Shown: one piece after another, positions 54,952 through 62,764 of the stretch
Numbering within the stretch: the first letter of the stretch is position 1
Layout of the letters: every line of letters begins with the position of its first letter
Assembly (NCBI GenBank): GCA_937907025.1
Contig: CALESJ010000044.1
Span: 103,505-167,504 of the forward strand
Length of the DNA: 64,000 nucleotides
Source: an uncultured Faecalibacterium sp.
Lineage (GTDB): Bacteria > Bacillota > Clostridia > Oscillospirales > Ruminococcaceae
Direction of reading: 5' to 3'
Program-made: the position numbers and the translations under genes
Notes under the pieces: model-generated
Databases searched by the model: none
What the model saw: only the letters and a program-made list of their open reading frames with translations
What the model was told of the DNA's origin: nothing

Positions 54952-56763
54952 TTACCCAAATAAAGCGTCGGCAATGGCCCGCATGATGGGGGCCGCATTG
55001 GCGCCGCCGCCTCCGTATTCCAGCACAACGGCCACCGCATAACGGGGCGATTCGGCCGGAAAGTACCCGATGAGCACCGTGTTGGTGTAGTAGCTGCCGC
55101 CCGCCATGTGCTCGGGCCGCTGGGGGCTGCCGGTCTTGCAGGCCAGGGTCACCGGGGCTTCCCGCAGGGCCGAAAGGGTCTGGGACATGCGCACCATCCC
55201 CTCCCGGATGGGGGCGAACACTGCTTCGCCGCCCGGGGCTTCGGCTATGGTGTAAGGCTCGAACTGCCAGACGGTCTGCCCGGCGGCGTCCACGGCCCGG
55301 TCGGCAAAGTGCAGGGCGGGACGCTGTCCGTCATCGGCCAGTGCCGCCGCGTAGGCCGCCAGCTGCAGGGGCGTTACGGCGGTGTTGCCCTGGCCGATGG
55401 CTGCCTGCAGGGCCAGTCCGTCCTGGTAGTTCCCGTCGGAAGTCCAGGTCAGCCGCCCCGCCGCCGCGGGCAGCTCGGCCCCGGTGTCGGCGGCCAGCCC
55501 TAGCAGTTGGGCGGTGGCGGAAAAGGCATCCGCCCCCAGACGGCGGCCCACGTCATAAAAATAGATATTGCAGCTGTGCTGTAAGGCCGTCAGCAGACTG
55601 ACCGGGCCGCTGTGCCCCAGCTGCAGGCATCCCGGCTGGTAGCCGCTGTAATACAGATACCGCCCGGTGCAGTTCACCGTGTCCTGTACCGTAATGAGCC
55701 CAGCCGCCAGGGCACTGGCCGCCACGGCGGGCTTGAACGCCGACCCCGGCGCGTACAGCCCGGCACACACCCGGTCCAGCAGGGGAGCGCCGCTGTCCGC
55801 CGCCAGGGCGGCGTAGTCGCTGCGCCAGGTGTTCAGGTCATAGCCGGGCCAGCTGGCCGCTGCCAGCACGCCGCCGTCGGTCACATCCACCACCACGGCG
55901 GCTCCGGCATTGCATTCCCGGCCGGACCCCGCCCCGGCGGTGGTCTGCAAAGTCTGGATCCGGTCCTGCAATGCGGTTTGCACCGTCTTTTGCAGCGCGC
56001 TGTCCAGGGTCAGGACCAGCGTGGCGCCCGGCTGCGGGGACTCGGCCAGGGTTTCGGTGCGGGTGCCGTCAAACCCCGCCGACACCCGGATGCGCCCGCT
56101 CTGCCCCCGCAGCAGGGCATCATACACCTGCTCCAGACCGCTCTGACCGATCTCGGCGTTCATGGCCACCCCGGCCTCCCGCAGAGCGTAGTCCCCGGCC
56201 TGCCATTGCTCGGTGGTGATGGGCCCGGTATCCCCCAGGGCGTGGGGCAGCAGGGTCCCGTCCGGCCAGGTCCGGGTCCCCCGGGCCACCAGCCGCACCG
56301 CCCCGCTCTGGGGCAGACCGGCGGCATACAGGGCAGCTGCCTGGGTGCTGTCCAGTCCTGTGGCCACAGTCAGCTCCCCGGCGCTGGCGGCAGAAAAAAA
56401 GGCGGCGAGCTGTGTTTCCACATCCTCGCCGCTTTCGTCGGTCAGTTGATAGTCCCGCAGAATCGTCAATGTCTGCTGTAAGTCGGTGCCTTCCGGGGCC
56501 GGAAGACAAAGATTCAGGTTGTACACCGTATCGTCCCGGGCCAGCACCGCGCCGTTCCGGTCCACGATGTCCCCCCGCGCCGCGGGCAGCTCCACGCTGT
56601 AACTGGTCTGGCTGGCTTCCGCCACCTTCTGGGCGTAATGGTCGGCCATCACGAACTGCATCCAGAAAAGCCGCACCGCAAACAACACAAACACCGCCCC
56701 GCCCACCACCAGCAGTGCGGTCAGCCTTTTTTTGCTTGGCGTCGTTCTGCGCCGTTTGCTCAT
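54952..56763 (-). CDS. mrdA: Penicillin-binding protein 2 (class B transpeptidase)
   Basis: PBP2 cross-links peptidoglycan during elongation. The 603-residue protein has one N-terminal membrane segment (about 15-38), a dimerisation domain, and a transpeptidase domain. The motifs are SxxK in YAPGSAFKP (S341, K344), SxN in QHSCNIY (S397) and KTG in LACKTGSPQ (about 543), all intact. The start ATG 56763 (MSKRRRTTPSKKR) is behind GGGTGAG; an in-frame GTG 9 bp earlier is possible. It lies 57 bp after mreC, without mreD between them. Confidence 0.93.
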   Translation of the reverse strand: MSKRRRTTPSKKRLTALLVVGGAVFVLFAVRLFWMQFVMADHYAQKVAEASQTSYSVELPAARGDIVDRNGAVLARDDTVYNLNLCLPAPEGTDLQQTLTILRDYQLTDESGEDVETQLAAFFSAASAGELTVATGLDSTQAAALYAAGLPQSGAVRLVARGTRTWPDGTLLPHALGDTGPITTEQWQAGDYALREAGVAMNAEIGQSGLEQVYDALLRGQSGRIRVSAGFDGTRTETLAESPQPGATLVLTLDSALQKTVQTALQDRIQTLQTTAGAGSGRECNAGAAVVVDVTDGGVLAAASWPGYDLNTWRSDYAALAADSGAPLLDRVCAGLYAPGSAFKPAVAASALAAGLITVQDTVNCTGRYLYYSGYQPGCLQLGHSGPVSLLTALQHSCNIYFYDVGRRLGADAFSATAQLLGLAADTGAELPAAAGRLTWTSDGNYQDGLALQAAIGQGNTAVTPLQLAAYAAALADDGQRPALHFADRAVDAAGQTVWQFEPYTIAEAPGGEAVFAPIREGMVRMSQTLSALREAPVTLACKTGSPQRPEHMAGGSYYTNTVLIGYFPAESPRYAVAVVLEYGGGGANAAPIMRAIADALFG

Positions 56764-56820
56764 GATTCTCACCCAGCCTTCTGCCAGTTATTATACACAG
56801 CGGATGTCAGGAATGCAACC

Positions 56821-57570
56821 TTACCCGCCCGGCACAAAAAAGACCGCCCCCGCCGTGCTGCCTGTGTCCTGCAAGGGAGCCTGCTCGGTCAACCCGGTGG
56901 CGTCGGCAGTGGGGGCTTCGGCCAGCGTGCCCACCCACACCCCGTCGGCGGTGGCTGCCACAGCTCCCGGTTCCAGGCCGCTGTGCCGGGGCAGGCCGGT
57001 CAGTACCAGCCCGGAACCGCGGCGCTGTACCACCCCGCAGCCGTCCCCGGCCAGGACGGCGGCTTCGCCCAGCCCCCGCCCCACCGGGTCCACCGCACTG
57101 CCGGTGGTGGTGTTGCCGCTCACCATCCCGGCCAGGCGGCCTTCCTCGTCCAGGACCGGGGTCCCGGGGGCCAGCTGCCCGGCCAGCGTGATGCCGCCGT
57201 CCGGGCTGCGGGCCACCACCCGCACCGGCTGCCAGCCGGTGGATTGCGGGGCGGCGGGACTTTCCAGCAGCGCCCGCAGCGCTTCGTTCTCCGCTTCCAA
57301 CCCGGCCGTGGCCGCCAGCTCGGTGTGCAGCGCCCGGTTGCGGCTGCGCAGTTCCTGCATCCGTCGGGTGTAGCCGGGCACAAAATGCTCGGCCAGCAGG
57401 GCGTCTGTCTGTTCCGGTATCCGGGCCAGCACCGCCCACACCGGGCCCAGGCGTGCCCGCAGCCCCCAGACAGCGGCCCCCAGCAGGACCATCGCTGCCA
57501 ACATGGCCAGTCGGCGCCGGCGGCGTTTCCGGCTGTGCCGTCCCCGCGAAAGATCCAGCCCGTCCCCCAT
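56821..57570 (-). CDS. mreC: Rod-shape-determining protein MreC-like
   Basis: MreC links the cytoskeleton to wall synthesis in the elongation complex. The 249-residue protein has a basic N-terminus (RGRHSRKRRRRR), one membrane segment (about 22-40) and a short coiled coil (about 63-95). A beta-rich domain follows (WQPVRVVARSPDG, GTPVLDEEGRLAGMVSG, GLEPGAVAATADGVWVGTL). The ATG at 57570 follows GGAGGGATAAGC. mreB and mreD are not adjacent, and the protein is at the short end for the family. Confidence 0.87.
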   Translation of the reverse strand: MGDGLDLSRGRHSRKRRRRRLAMLAAMVLLGAAVWGLRARLGPVWAVLARIPEQTDALLAEHFVPGYTRRMQELRSRNRALHTELAATAGLEAENEALRALLESPAAPQSTGWQPVRVVARSPDGGITLAGQLAPGTPVLDEEGRLAGMVSGNTTTGSAVDPVGRGLGEAAVLAGDGCGVVQRRGSGLVLTGLPRHSGLEPGAVAATADGVWVGTLAEAPTADATGLTEQAPLQDTGSTAGAVFFVPGG

Positions 57571-57651
57571 GCTTATCCCTCCCCGGTGTGTTGCTCTCGG
57601 TCCAGCATATGCCTGTGGCCGGGGCGCTAGACTTTGCCGGGGTTTTTCCTG

Positions 57652-57657
57652 TATAAT
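57652..57657 (+). promoter_or_regulatory. -10 element of the HAD phosphatase gene
   Basis: TATAAT 41 bp before the start codon; no good -35 is seen at 17 bp. Confidence 0.5.
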
Positions 57658-57697
57658 AGCCACATAGGTCACCGAAGATAGAAGGGAAGGTACAAGT

Positions 57698-58519
57698 ATG
57701 TCCTATCGTTTGTTTGTGCTGGATATTGACGGCACTCTGCGCCCCCGCAGCTGCAACTGTGTGCCCCGGGCTACCGCCAGAGCGGTCACCGCCGTGCAGA
57801 AAGCCGGTGTCAAGGTGGCCATCGCCACCGGCCGCGGCCGGGTCAGCGTGCCCAAGGAGCTGCTCAACGGCATCCGCCCGGATTACTGGATCTGCTCGGC
57901 GGGAGCCGATGTGCAGGACGCCAAGGGGATCCGGCTGCAGGAGGTGCGTATGACCTCCGAACAGATGTACGCCCTGGTGGATTTCTGTGAAAATTACGAA
58001 TACCCCCTGCGGTTCATCTTCTCCGATGGCAGCTATGCCTATCTGGGATACGAGGAGTTCCTGGAATGGAGCCGTACCCACAAGATCGGCATCGACCTCA
58101 AGGACGGCATGGACCAGGACCGCCACCTCATCGACATGCCCTTTACGGCCTTCGGCTGGCTCCCCCGGGAGGCTGCCGACCGCTTCCAGGAAAAGTACGG
58201 GTATCTGGGGTTACGCTTCCTGTTTGACGGCGATACCGCCTGTGATATTCTGCCGCCGGAGGTGGACAAGGGCCACGCCCTGACCGCCCTGCTGGAAACG
58301 CTGGGCCTGACTGCCGCCGACTGCGTGGCGGTGGGGGACGGCGATAACGACGTCGGCATGCTGCAGGCCGCCGGGCTGGGAGTGGCTGTGGAAAACGGCA
58401 GCGAGGCCGCCAAAGCGGCGGCTGCCCGCCTGTGTGCCCCGGCGGACCAGGGCGGTCTGGAAGCCCTGTGCCGGGAGCTGTGGCCCCAGGCTTTCGGGGA
58501 GGCGCCGGTCCATGGCTGA
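57698..58519 (+). CDS. HAD-superfamily hydrolase (Cof type)
   Basis: The 273-residue protein has the HAD motifs: LDIDGTL (nucleophile Asp near residue 9), IATGRG (motif II), the lysine in VDKGHAL (motif III) and VGDGDNDVGMLQAAG (motif IV). A type IIB cap lies between about 85 and 185. Such enzymes dephosphorylate sugar phosphates or flavin-type cofactors; the substrate is unknown. GAAGGGAAGGTACAAGT precedes the ATG. It overlaps the glycosylase gene by 8 bp and is divergent from mreC. Confidence 0.92.
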   Translation: MSYRLFVLDIDGTLRPRSCNCVPRATARAVTAVQKAGVKVAIATGRGRVSVPKELLNGIRPDYWICSAGADVQDAKGIRLQEVRMTSEQMYALVDFCENYEYPLRFIFSDGSYAYLGYEEFLEWSRTHKIGIDLKDGMDQDRHLIDMPFTAFGWLPREAADRFQEKYGYLGLRFLFDGDTACDILPPEVDKGHALTALLETLGLTAADCVAVGDGDNDVGMLQAAGLGVAVENGSEAAKAAAARLCAPADQGGLEALCRELWPQAFGEAPVHG

Positions 58520-59030
58520 GTATACCCATGTGGGGCCGGGTCTGCCGCCGCTGCACGGCGATCATGCCCGGGTGTTGATCCTGGGCAGTTTTCCCAGCCC
58601 CAAAAGCCGGGAACAGGGCTTCTATTATGGGCACCCCCAGAACCGGTTCTGGCCCATGATGGCCGCCCTCACCGGCAGCCCGGTACCGGAACATGATGAC
58701 ATTCCGGCAAAAAGACAGATGATTATACAAAACGGATTAGCCATCTGGGATGTCATCCGCAGCTGTGACATCATCGGCGCCTCGGATGCCTCCATCCGGA
58801 ATGTGGAACCCAACGCCCTGGCCGACCTTATCGCCCGGCTGGGGGTGGAGCGGGTGGTCTGCAACGGCAGCACTTCCGCCCGGCTGTACCGCAAGTATGC
58901 CCAGGCGTCCACCGGTCTGGACTGCGTGGGTCTGCCCTCCACCAGCCCGGCCAACGCCTCTTTCCGCCTTTCCCGGCTGCAGGAGGTCTGGGGCCAGGCT
59001 CTGGGCCCCTACCTGCCCGCCCGGCTGTGA
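58512..59030 (+). CDS. DNA-deoxyinosine glycosylase (UDG superfamily, family 6-like)
   Basis: The 172-residue protein begins MAEYTHVGPGLPP and has ARVLILGSFPSPKSREQGFYYGHPQNRFWPMMAALTG, the pattern of the MUG/HDG branch of uracil-DNA glycosylases, which remove hypoxanthine or related lesions from DNA. LPSTSPANASFRLSRLQEVWGQAL is the C-terminal DNA-binding segment. The ATG at 58512 overlaps the HAD stop, giving translational coupling. Confidence 0.9.
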   Translation: MAEYTHVGPGLPPLHGDHARVLILGSFPSPKSREQGFYYGHPQNRFWPMMAALTGSPVPEHDDIPAKRQMIIQNGLAIWDVIRSCDIIGASDASIRNVEPNALADLIARLGVERVVCNGSTSARLYRKYAQASTGLDCVGLPSTSPANASFRLSRLQEVWGQALGPYLPARL

Positions 59031-59078
59031 CCAAACTGTAAACAAACCGAAAACTTTGCATGCACACGCCCGTTTCGG

Positions 59079-59108
59079 TTTGCATAGCGCCTGCCTTTGC
59101 ATTATAAT
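59079..59108 (+). promoter_or_regulatory. Promoter of the xpaC-telA operon
   Basis: TTGCAT (59079-59084), an 18-bp spacer and TATAAT (59103-59108). TTTGCAT occurs three times (about 59054, 59078 and 59096) across this region, which may be a regulator site. Confidence 0.65.
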
Positions 59109-59139
59109 GAAGCTATCATCACCCTGGGGAGGAACGCCG

Positions 59140-59763
59140 ATGAACAAATGGGAAGAAGTGCGCCGCCGTCCGGTGCTGCCGCTGTATCTGGCGGCTCTGG
59201 TCTGGCCGGTCGCCGCGTTGATTCTGCCTGTATATACCCTGTGGGGGTTGCTGGTCACAGTGGTCCTGAGCGCAGCGGTGTATCTGGTGGCGGCGCGGCT
59301 GTGCCCCACCCGTATCATCCGGCGGGAAGTGCCTTTCTCCACCGGCAGCGAGGACACCGACGCCATGCTGAAGGGCATTGCCCAGAATCTGGACGCCCTG
59401 GCAGAGCTGAACCGGGCCATCCCGGATGCGGATTTGTCCCGCCAGCTGGACCGGATGGAAAAGGCCGGCCGCGCCATCGTGGCCGAAATCGAGCACGACC
59501 CCAAAAAGGCACCCCAGGTGGACCGGTTTGCCCGGTACTATCTGCCGGAAGCCGTCAAGATCATGGCGGCCTACGCCCGGATGCAGACGGTGCAGGGCGG
59601 CAATGCCGGGCAGGTGCGCAGCGAGGTCAACGCCACCGCCGGCACCATTGCCCAGGCCTTTGAAAACCAGCTGGATGCCCTGTATTCGGCGGAAGCGCTG
59701 GATATCAGCACCGACATCGAGGTGCTGGAAGGCATTCTGAAAAGCCAGAACCTGGCACAATAA
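59140..59763 (+). CDS. XpaC-like membrane protein (5-bromo-4-chloroindolyl phosphate hydrolysis family)
   Basis: The 207-residue protein has two adjacent membrane segments (about 14-55). A helical cytoplasmic domain follows (GSEDTDAMLKGIAQNLDALAELN ... FARYYLPEAVKIMAAYARMQTVQ), the XpaC pattern. XpaC proteins are nearly always encoded with TelA; their role is not defined. The ATG at 59140 follows GGGGAGGAACGCCG; the long upstream extension runs through the glycosylase gene and promoter. Confidence 0.87.
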   Translation: MNKWEEVRRRPVLPLYLAALVWPVAALILPVYTLWGLLVTVVLSAAVYLVAARLCPTRIIRREVPFSTGSEDTDAMLKGIAQNLDALAELNRAIPDADLSRQLDRMEKAGRAIVAEIEHDPKKAPQVDRFARYYLPEAVKIMAAYARMQTVQGGNAGQVRSEVNATAGTIAQAFENQLDALYSAEALDISTDIEVLEGILKSQNLAQ

Positions 59764-59813
59764 AGCGAAACAACGCGAATACGCCTGAAAATACAAGAAA
59801 GGATTGATCCCTT

Positions 59814-60998
59814 ATGGCAGAAAATACCACCCCGGAATTTGACCTGAATACGCCCGCCGCCCCCAGCCTGACTCTGGATGCGGCCCCGGCTTCTCCCAGC
59901 CTGACCCTGGACCCCGAAGCCGACGCCAAGGTCGTGGAGGAAGCCAAGAAGGAAGCCCCCGTCAAGGTGGAAGACACCCCGCTGACCCCCGAAGAACAGC
60001 AGATGGTGGAGGATTTCGCCAAGAAGATCGACATTACCAACTCCCAGATGGTGCTGCAGTACGGTGCCGCCAGCCAGAAGAAACTCAGTGACTTCTCCGA
60101 CACCGCCCTGTCCAAGGTCAAGACCAAGGATATGGGAGAAACCGGCCAGCTCATCACCGAGCTCATCGGGGAGCTGCAGGGCTTTGACGCCACCGAGGAA
60201 TCCAAGGGCATTTTCGGCTTCTTCAAGCGGCAGCAGACCAACATTGCCAACCTGAAGACCAAGTACGAGAAGGCCGATGTGAACGTGGAGCGCATCAAGG
60301 CCAAGTTGGAAGACCATCAGGTGACCCTGATGAAGGATATCACCATGCTGGACAAGATGTACCAGCTGAACCTGGTGTACTTCAAGGAACTGACTATGTA
60401 CATCCTGGCCGGCCGCAAAAAGCTGGAAGATGTGCGTGCCAACGAGCTGAAAGCCGCCCAGGAAAAGGCCCAGCGCTCCCAGCTGCCGGAGGATGCCCAG
60501 GCCGCCCGGGACCTGGCCGACATGTGCGACCGGTTTGAAAAGAAGCTGTATGACCTGGAACTGACCCGCAACATCTCCATCCAGATGGGTCCCCAGATCC
60601 GGCTGATCCAGTCCAACGACACCATGATGGCGGAAAAGATCCAGACCACCATCATCAACACCATCCCCCTGTGGAAGAACCAGATGGTGCTGGCCCTGGG
60701 TATGGCCCACAGCCAGCAGGCCATGGAGGCCGAGCGCGCCGTCACCGACGCCACCAATGAGCTGCTGCGCAAGAACGCCGCCACCCTCAAGCAGGGCACC
60801 ATTGATATTGCCAAGGAGTCCGAGCGGGGTGTGGTGGACCTGGAAACCCTCAAGCAGACCAACCAGGAACTGATCTCCACCCTGGACGAACTGAACAAGA
60901 TCCGCGCCGACGGCAAGGCCAAGCGCGCCGCCGCCGAGGTGGAGCTGGGCCGCATCGAAGGGGAACTGCGGGCCAAGCTGCTGGAAGTGAACAAGTAA
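59814..60998 (+). CDS. telA: TelA-family toxic anion resistance protein
   Basis: The 394-residue protein has an acidic, proline-rich N-terminal tail with a repeated (A)PSLTLD segment and a long helical TelA domain. Typical stretches are VLQYGAASQKKLSDFSD, DKMYQLNLVYFKELTMYILAG, GPQIRLIQSNDTMMAEKIQTTIINTIPLWKNQMVLALG and VDLETLKQTNQELISTLDEL. It is linked to resistance to tellurite and membrane-active agents and is probably cytoplasmic. It follows xpaC by 50 bp. Confidence 0.95.
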   Translation: MAENTTPEFDLNTPAAPSLTLDAAPASPSLTLDPEADAKVVEEAKKEAPVKVEDTPLTPEEQQMVEDFAKKIDITNSQMVLQYGAASQKKLSDFSDTALSKVKTKDMGETGQLITELIGELQGFDATEESKGIFGFFKRQQTNIANLKTKYEKADVNVERIKAKLEDHQVTLMKDITMLDKMYQLNLVYFKELTMYILAGRKKLEDVRANELKAAQEKAQRSQLPEDAQAARDLADMCDRFEKKLYDLELTRNISIQMGPQIRLIQSNDTMMAEKIQTTIINTIPLWKNQMVLALGMAHSQQAMEAERAVTDATNELLRKNAATLKQGTIDIAKESERGVVDLETLKQTNQELISTLDELNKIRADGKAKRAAAEVELGRIEGELRAKLLEVNK

Positions 60999-61029
60999 AT
61001 TCCCCGCCTTTTGCATCAAAGAGGTCACC

Positions 61030-61686
61030 ATGCAACTGCAACAACAGGAAACATTCACCATTCAGGGCCCGCAGCTGGAAGTGCTGGGCGAAGCGGAAAG
61101 CAAACTGCCCGCTCCGGCCCGGCGCAAACCCACAGCGGCGCTGGTCCTGGTGGTGCTGGCGCTGGTGTCGGTGTTCGGCATCGGCGGCCTGAAACTGAAA
61201 GGAAAATATGCCGGGGTACAGTCGCTGTACACCACCGCTACCAATGAATACGGCGACGGCATCCAGACCGACCTGGCCGCCCAGGCGGACGCGGCGGCCA
61301 GCCTGATCCGGCTGTCCGGCCGGATCCTGGGGGAGGAGGATCCCACCGTGACCCAGGCCAACACCGCACTGGACGGCTGGAACGCCGCCCCGGTGCAGCC
61401 TGCCGCCCAGTATGCGGCCAACCAGGCGCTGTATGCGGCGGTGGGGGACACCTACACTGCCGCCAGCCTGAAGGCCGACAGCGACCAGCGCAACCAGCTG
61501 GACGCCCTGTATTCGGAGTTTACCTCCCGCCAGGCCCTGGTGGAACGGGCTGCCGCCAATGATTACAACCCGGCAGCGGAAGCGTACAACCGTACCACGG
61601 CTTCCTTCCCGGGCAATCTCATCGGCGGGCTGTGGGGCGTGGGCCGCGCCGAGCTGTTTGTCCCCACCGACACCGCCTCCAACTGA
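61030..61686 (+). CDS. LemA-family membrane protein
   Basis: The 218-residue protein has one membrane segment (about 39-58) and a helical external or periplasm-facing domain ending with the LemA hallmark NPAAEAYNRTTASFPGNLIGGLWGV near 188-212. The function of LemA proteins is unknown; they are often paired with TPM-domain proteins, as here. AAAGAGGTCACC precedes the ATG. It is in the xpaC-telA operon. Confidence 0.85.
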   Translation: MQLQQQETFTIQGPQLEVLGEAESKLPAPARRKPTAALVLVVLALVSVFGIGGLKLKGKYAGVQSLYTTATNEYGDGIQTDLAAQADAAASLIRLSGRILGEEDPTVTQANTALDGWNAAPVQPAAQYAANQALYAAVGDTYTAASLKADSDQRNQLDALYSEFTSRQALVERAAANDYNPAAEAYNRTTASFPGNLIGGLWGVGRAELFVPTDTASN

Positions 61687-61705
61687 AGAGGGGAGAGTTG
61701 ACACC

Positions 61706-62638
61706 ATGCAAAAACATGTTATGCTGCCGCGTGCCGTCAGCTTTGTGACGGCTGCGGTACTGTGTGCCGCCTGCGCCATGCCCGCTTTTGCGGCGCCCCA
61801 GGCGGACCCGGACAAGGCCGTCATTGATAATGCGGATATCCTGTCCAAAGAAACCGAAACCTACGTCACCAACATCAGCACGGCCCTGCAGAACACCTGC
61901 GGCGCCCAGATCGGCGTGTACACCGTGGATACCATCGGCAACTACACGATGGAAGGCTATACTTATGAGCTGGCCAATGACTGGGGCCTGGGCGATGCCG
62001 ACAAGGACAACGGCATTGTTCTGCTGCTGGCCCCCGGTGAGGACAACTACCACGCCATGTGCGGCGCCGGGCTGGAAACCCAGTTTACCGTGCAGATGCT
62101 GCAAACCATCCTCAACGAGGATATGGAACCCAACTGGGTCAACAAGGATTATGACACCGGCACGCGGGAAACTGTGTATGCCATGGCCGAAAAGCTGTGC
62201 AACATCTACGGCCTGACCTTTGATTTGGACGATGCCGCGGCGGGCAACATCCCGGCGGCGGTCACGGGCGGCAATACGGCCCAGGCGGCCCCGCCGCGGG
62301 ATGACCGGGGCGGTGTTTCCTTTGCCGGTATCCTGGTGCTGGTGGCGGTTCTGCTGGTGGTCGTGGTGATGCTGGCCACGCCGCGCCGCCGGTATGGCGG
62401 ATACGGTGGGTATCGTGGCCCCACCTTCATCTGGTTCGGCGGCTTCGGCCGTCCCCGGGGTCCGCGGCCTCCCCGTCCGCCCCGTGGTCCCCGCCCGCCC
62501 CGCGGTCCGGGCGGCTTCGGCGGTGGTGGTTTCCATGGCGGTGGCGGCGGTTTCCACGGTGGTGGTGCCGGGCGCCCGGGCGGTGGTTTCCACAGCGGCG
62601 GCGGTTCGTTCCGCGGCGGCGGTGCCGGGCGTCGCTGA
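61706..62638 (+). CDS. TPM-domain protein (YgcG-like) with Gly-rich tail
   Basis: The 310-residue protein has a signal peptide (about 1-28, ending AMPAFAAPQA) and a TPM domain (VIDNADILSKETETYVTNISTAL ... GIVLLLAPGEDNYHAMCGAGLE). A membrane segment lies near 208-230. A long Arg/Pro then Gly-rich tail has repeated GGG-FHGG units. The ATG at 61706 follows GAGGGGAGAGTTGACACC; the upstream extension lies in lemA. LemA and TPM proteins commonly occur together and are thought to act at the membrane. The tail is low-complexity. Confidence 0.88.
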   Translation: MQKHVMLPRAVSFVTAAVLCAACAMPAFAAPQADPDKAVIDNADILSKETETYVTNISTALQNTCGAQIGVYTVDTIGNYTMEGYTYELANDWGLGDADKDNGIVLLLAPGEDNYHAMCGAGLETQFTVQMLQTILNEDMEPNWVNKDYDTGTRETVYAMAEKLCNIYGLTFDLDDAAAGNIPAAVTGGNTAQAAPPRDDRGGVSFAGILVLVAVLLVVVVMLATPRRRYGGYGGYRGPTFIWFGGFGRPRGPRPPRPPRGPRPPRGPGGFGGGGFHGGGGGFHGGGAGRPGGGFHSGGGSFRGGGAGRR

Positions 62639-62659
62639 GCGTTTCCATTCATAAAAGGC

Positions 62660-62702
62660 AAGGGCTTGCTTTCCCGTACTTGCGGGAAGGCAGGCCCTTT
62701 TT
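62660..62702 (+). terminator. Terminator after the TPM gene
   Basis: GGGC..GC...CCCG - CGGG...GC.GGCCC hairpin followed by TTTTT. Confidence 0.75.
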
Positions 62703-62720
62703 GAATGGCAAAACACAAAA

Positions 62721-62753
62721 AAGACGGATACCCACAGTCAGGGTATCCGCCTT
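62721..62753. terminator. Terminator of pyrG (minus strand)
   Basis: CGGATACCC-acagtca-GGGTATCCG. On the minus strand it is followed by TCTTTTTTG; on the plus strand by CCTTTC. Confidence 0.85.
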
Positions 62754-62764
62754 TCTATTTTCTC

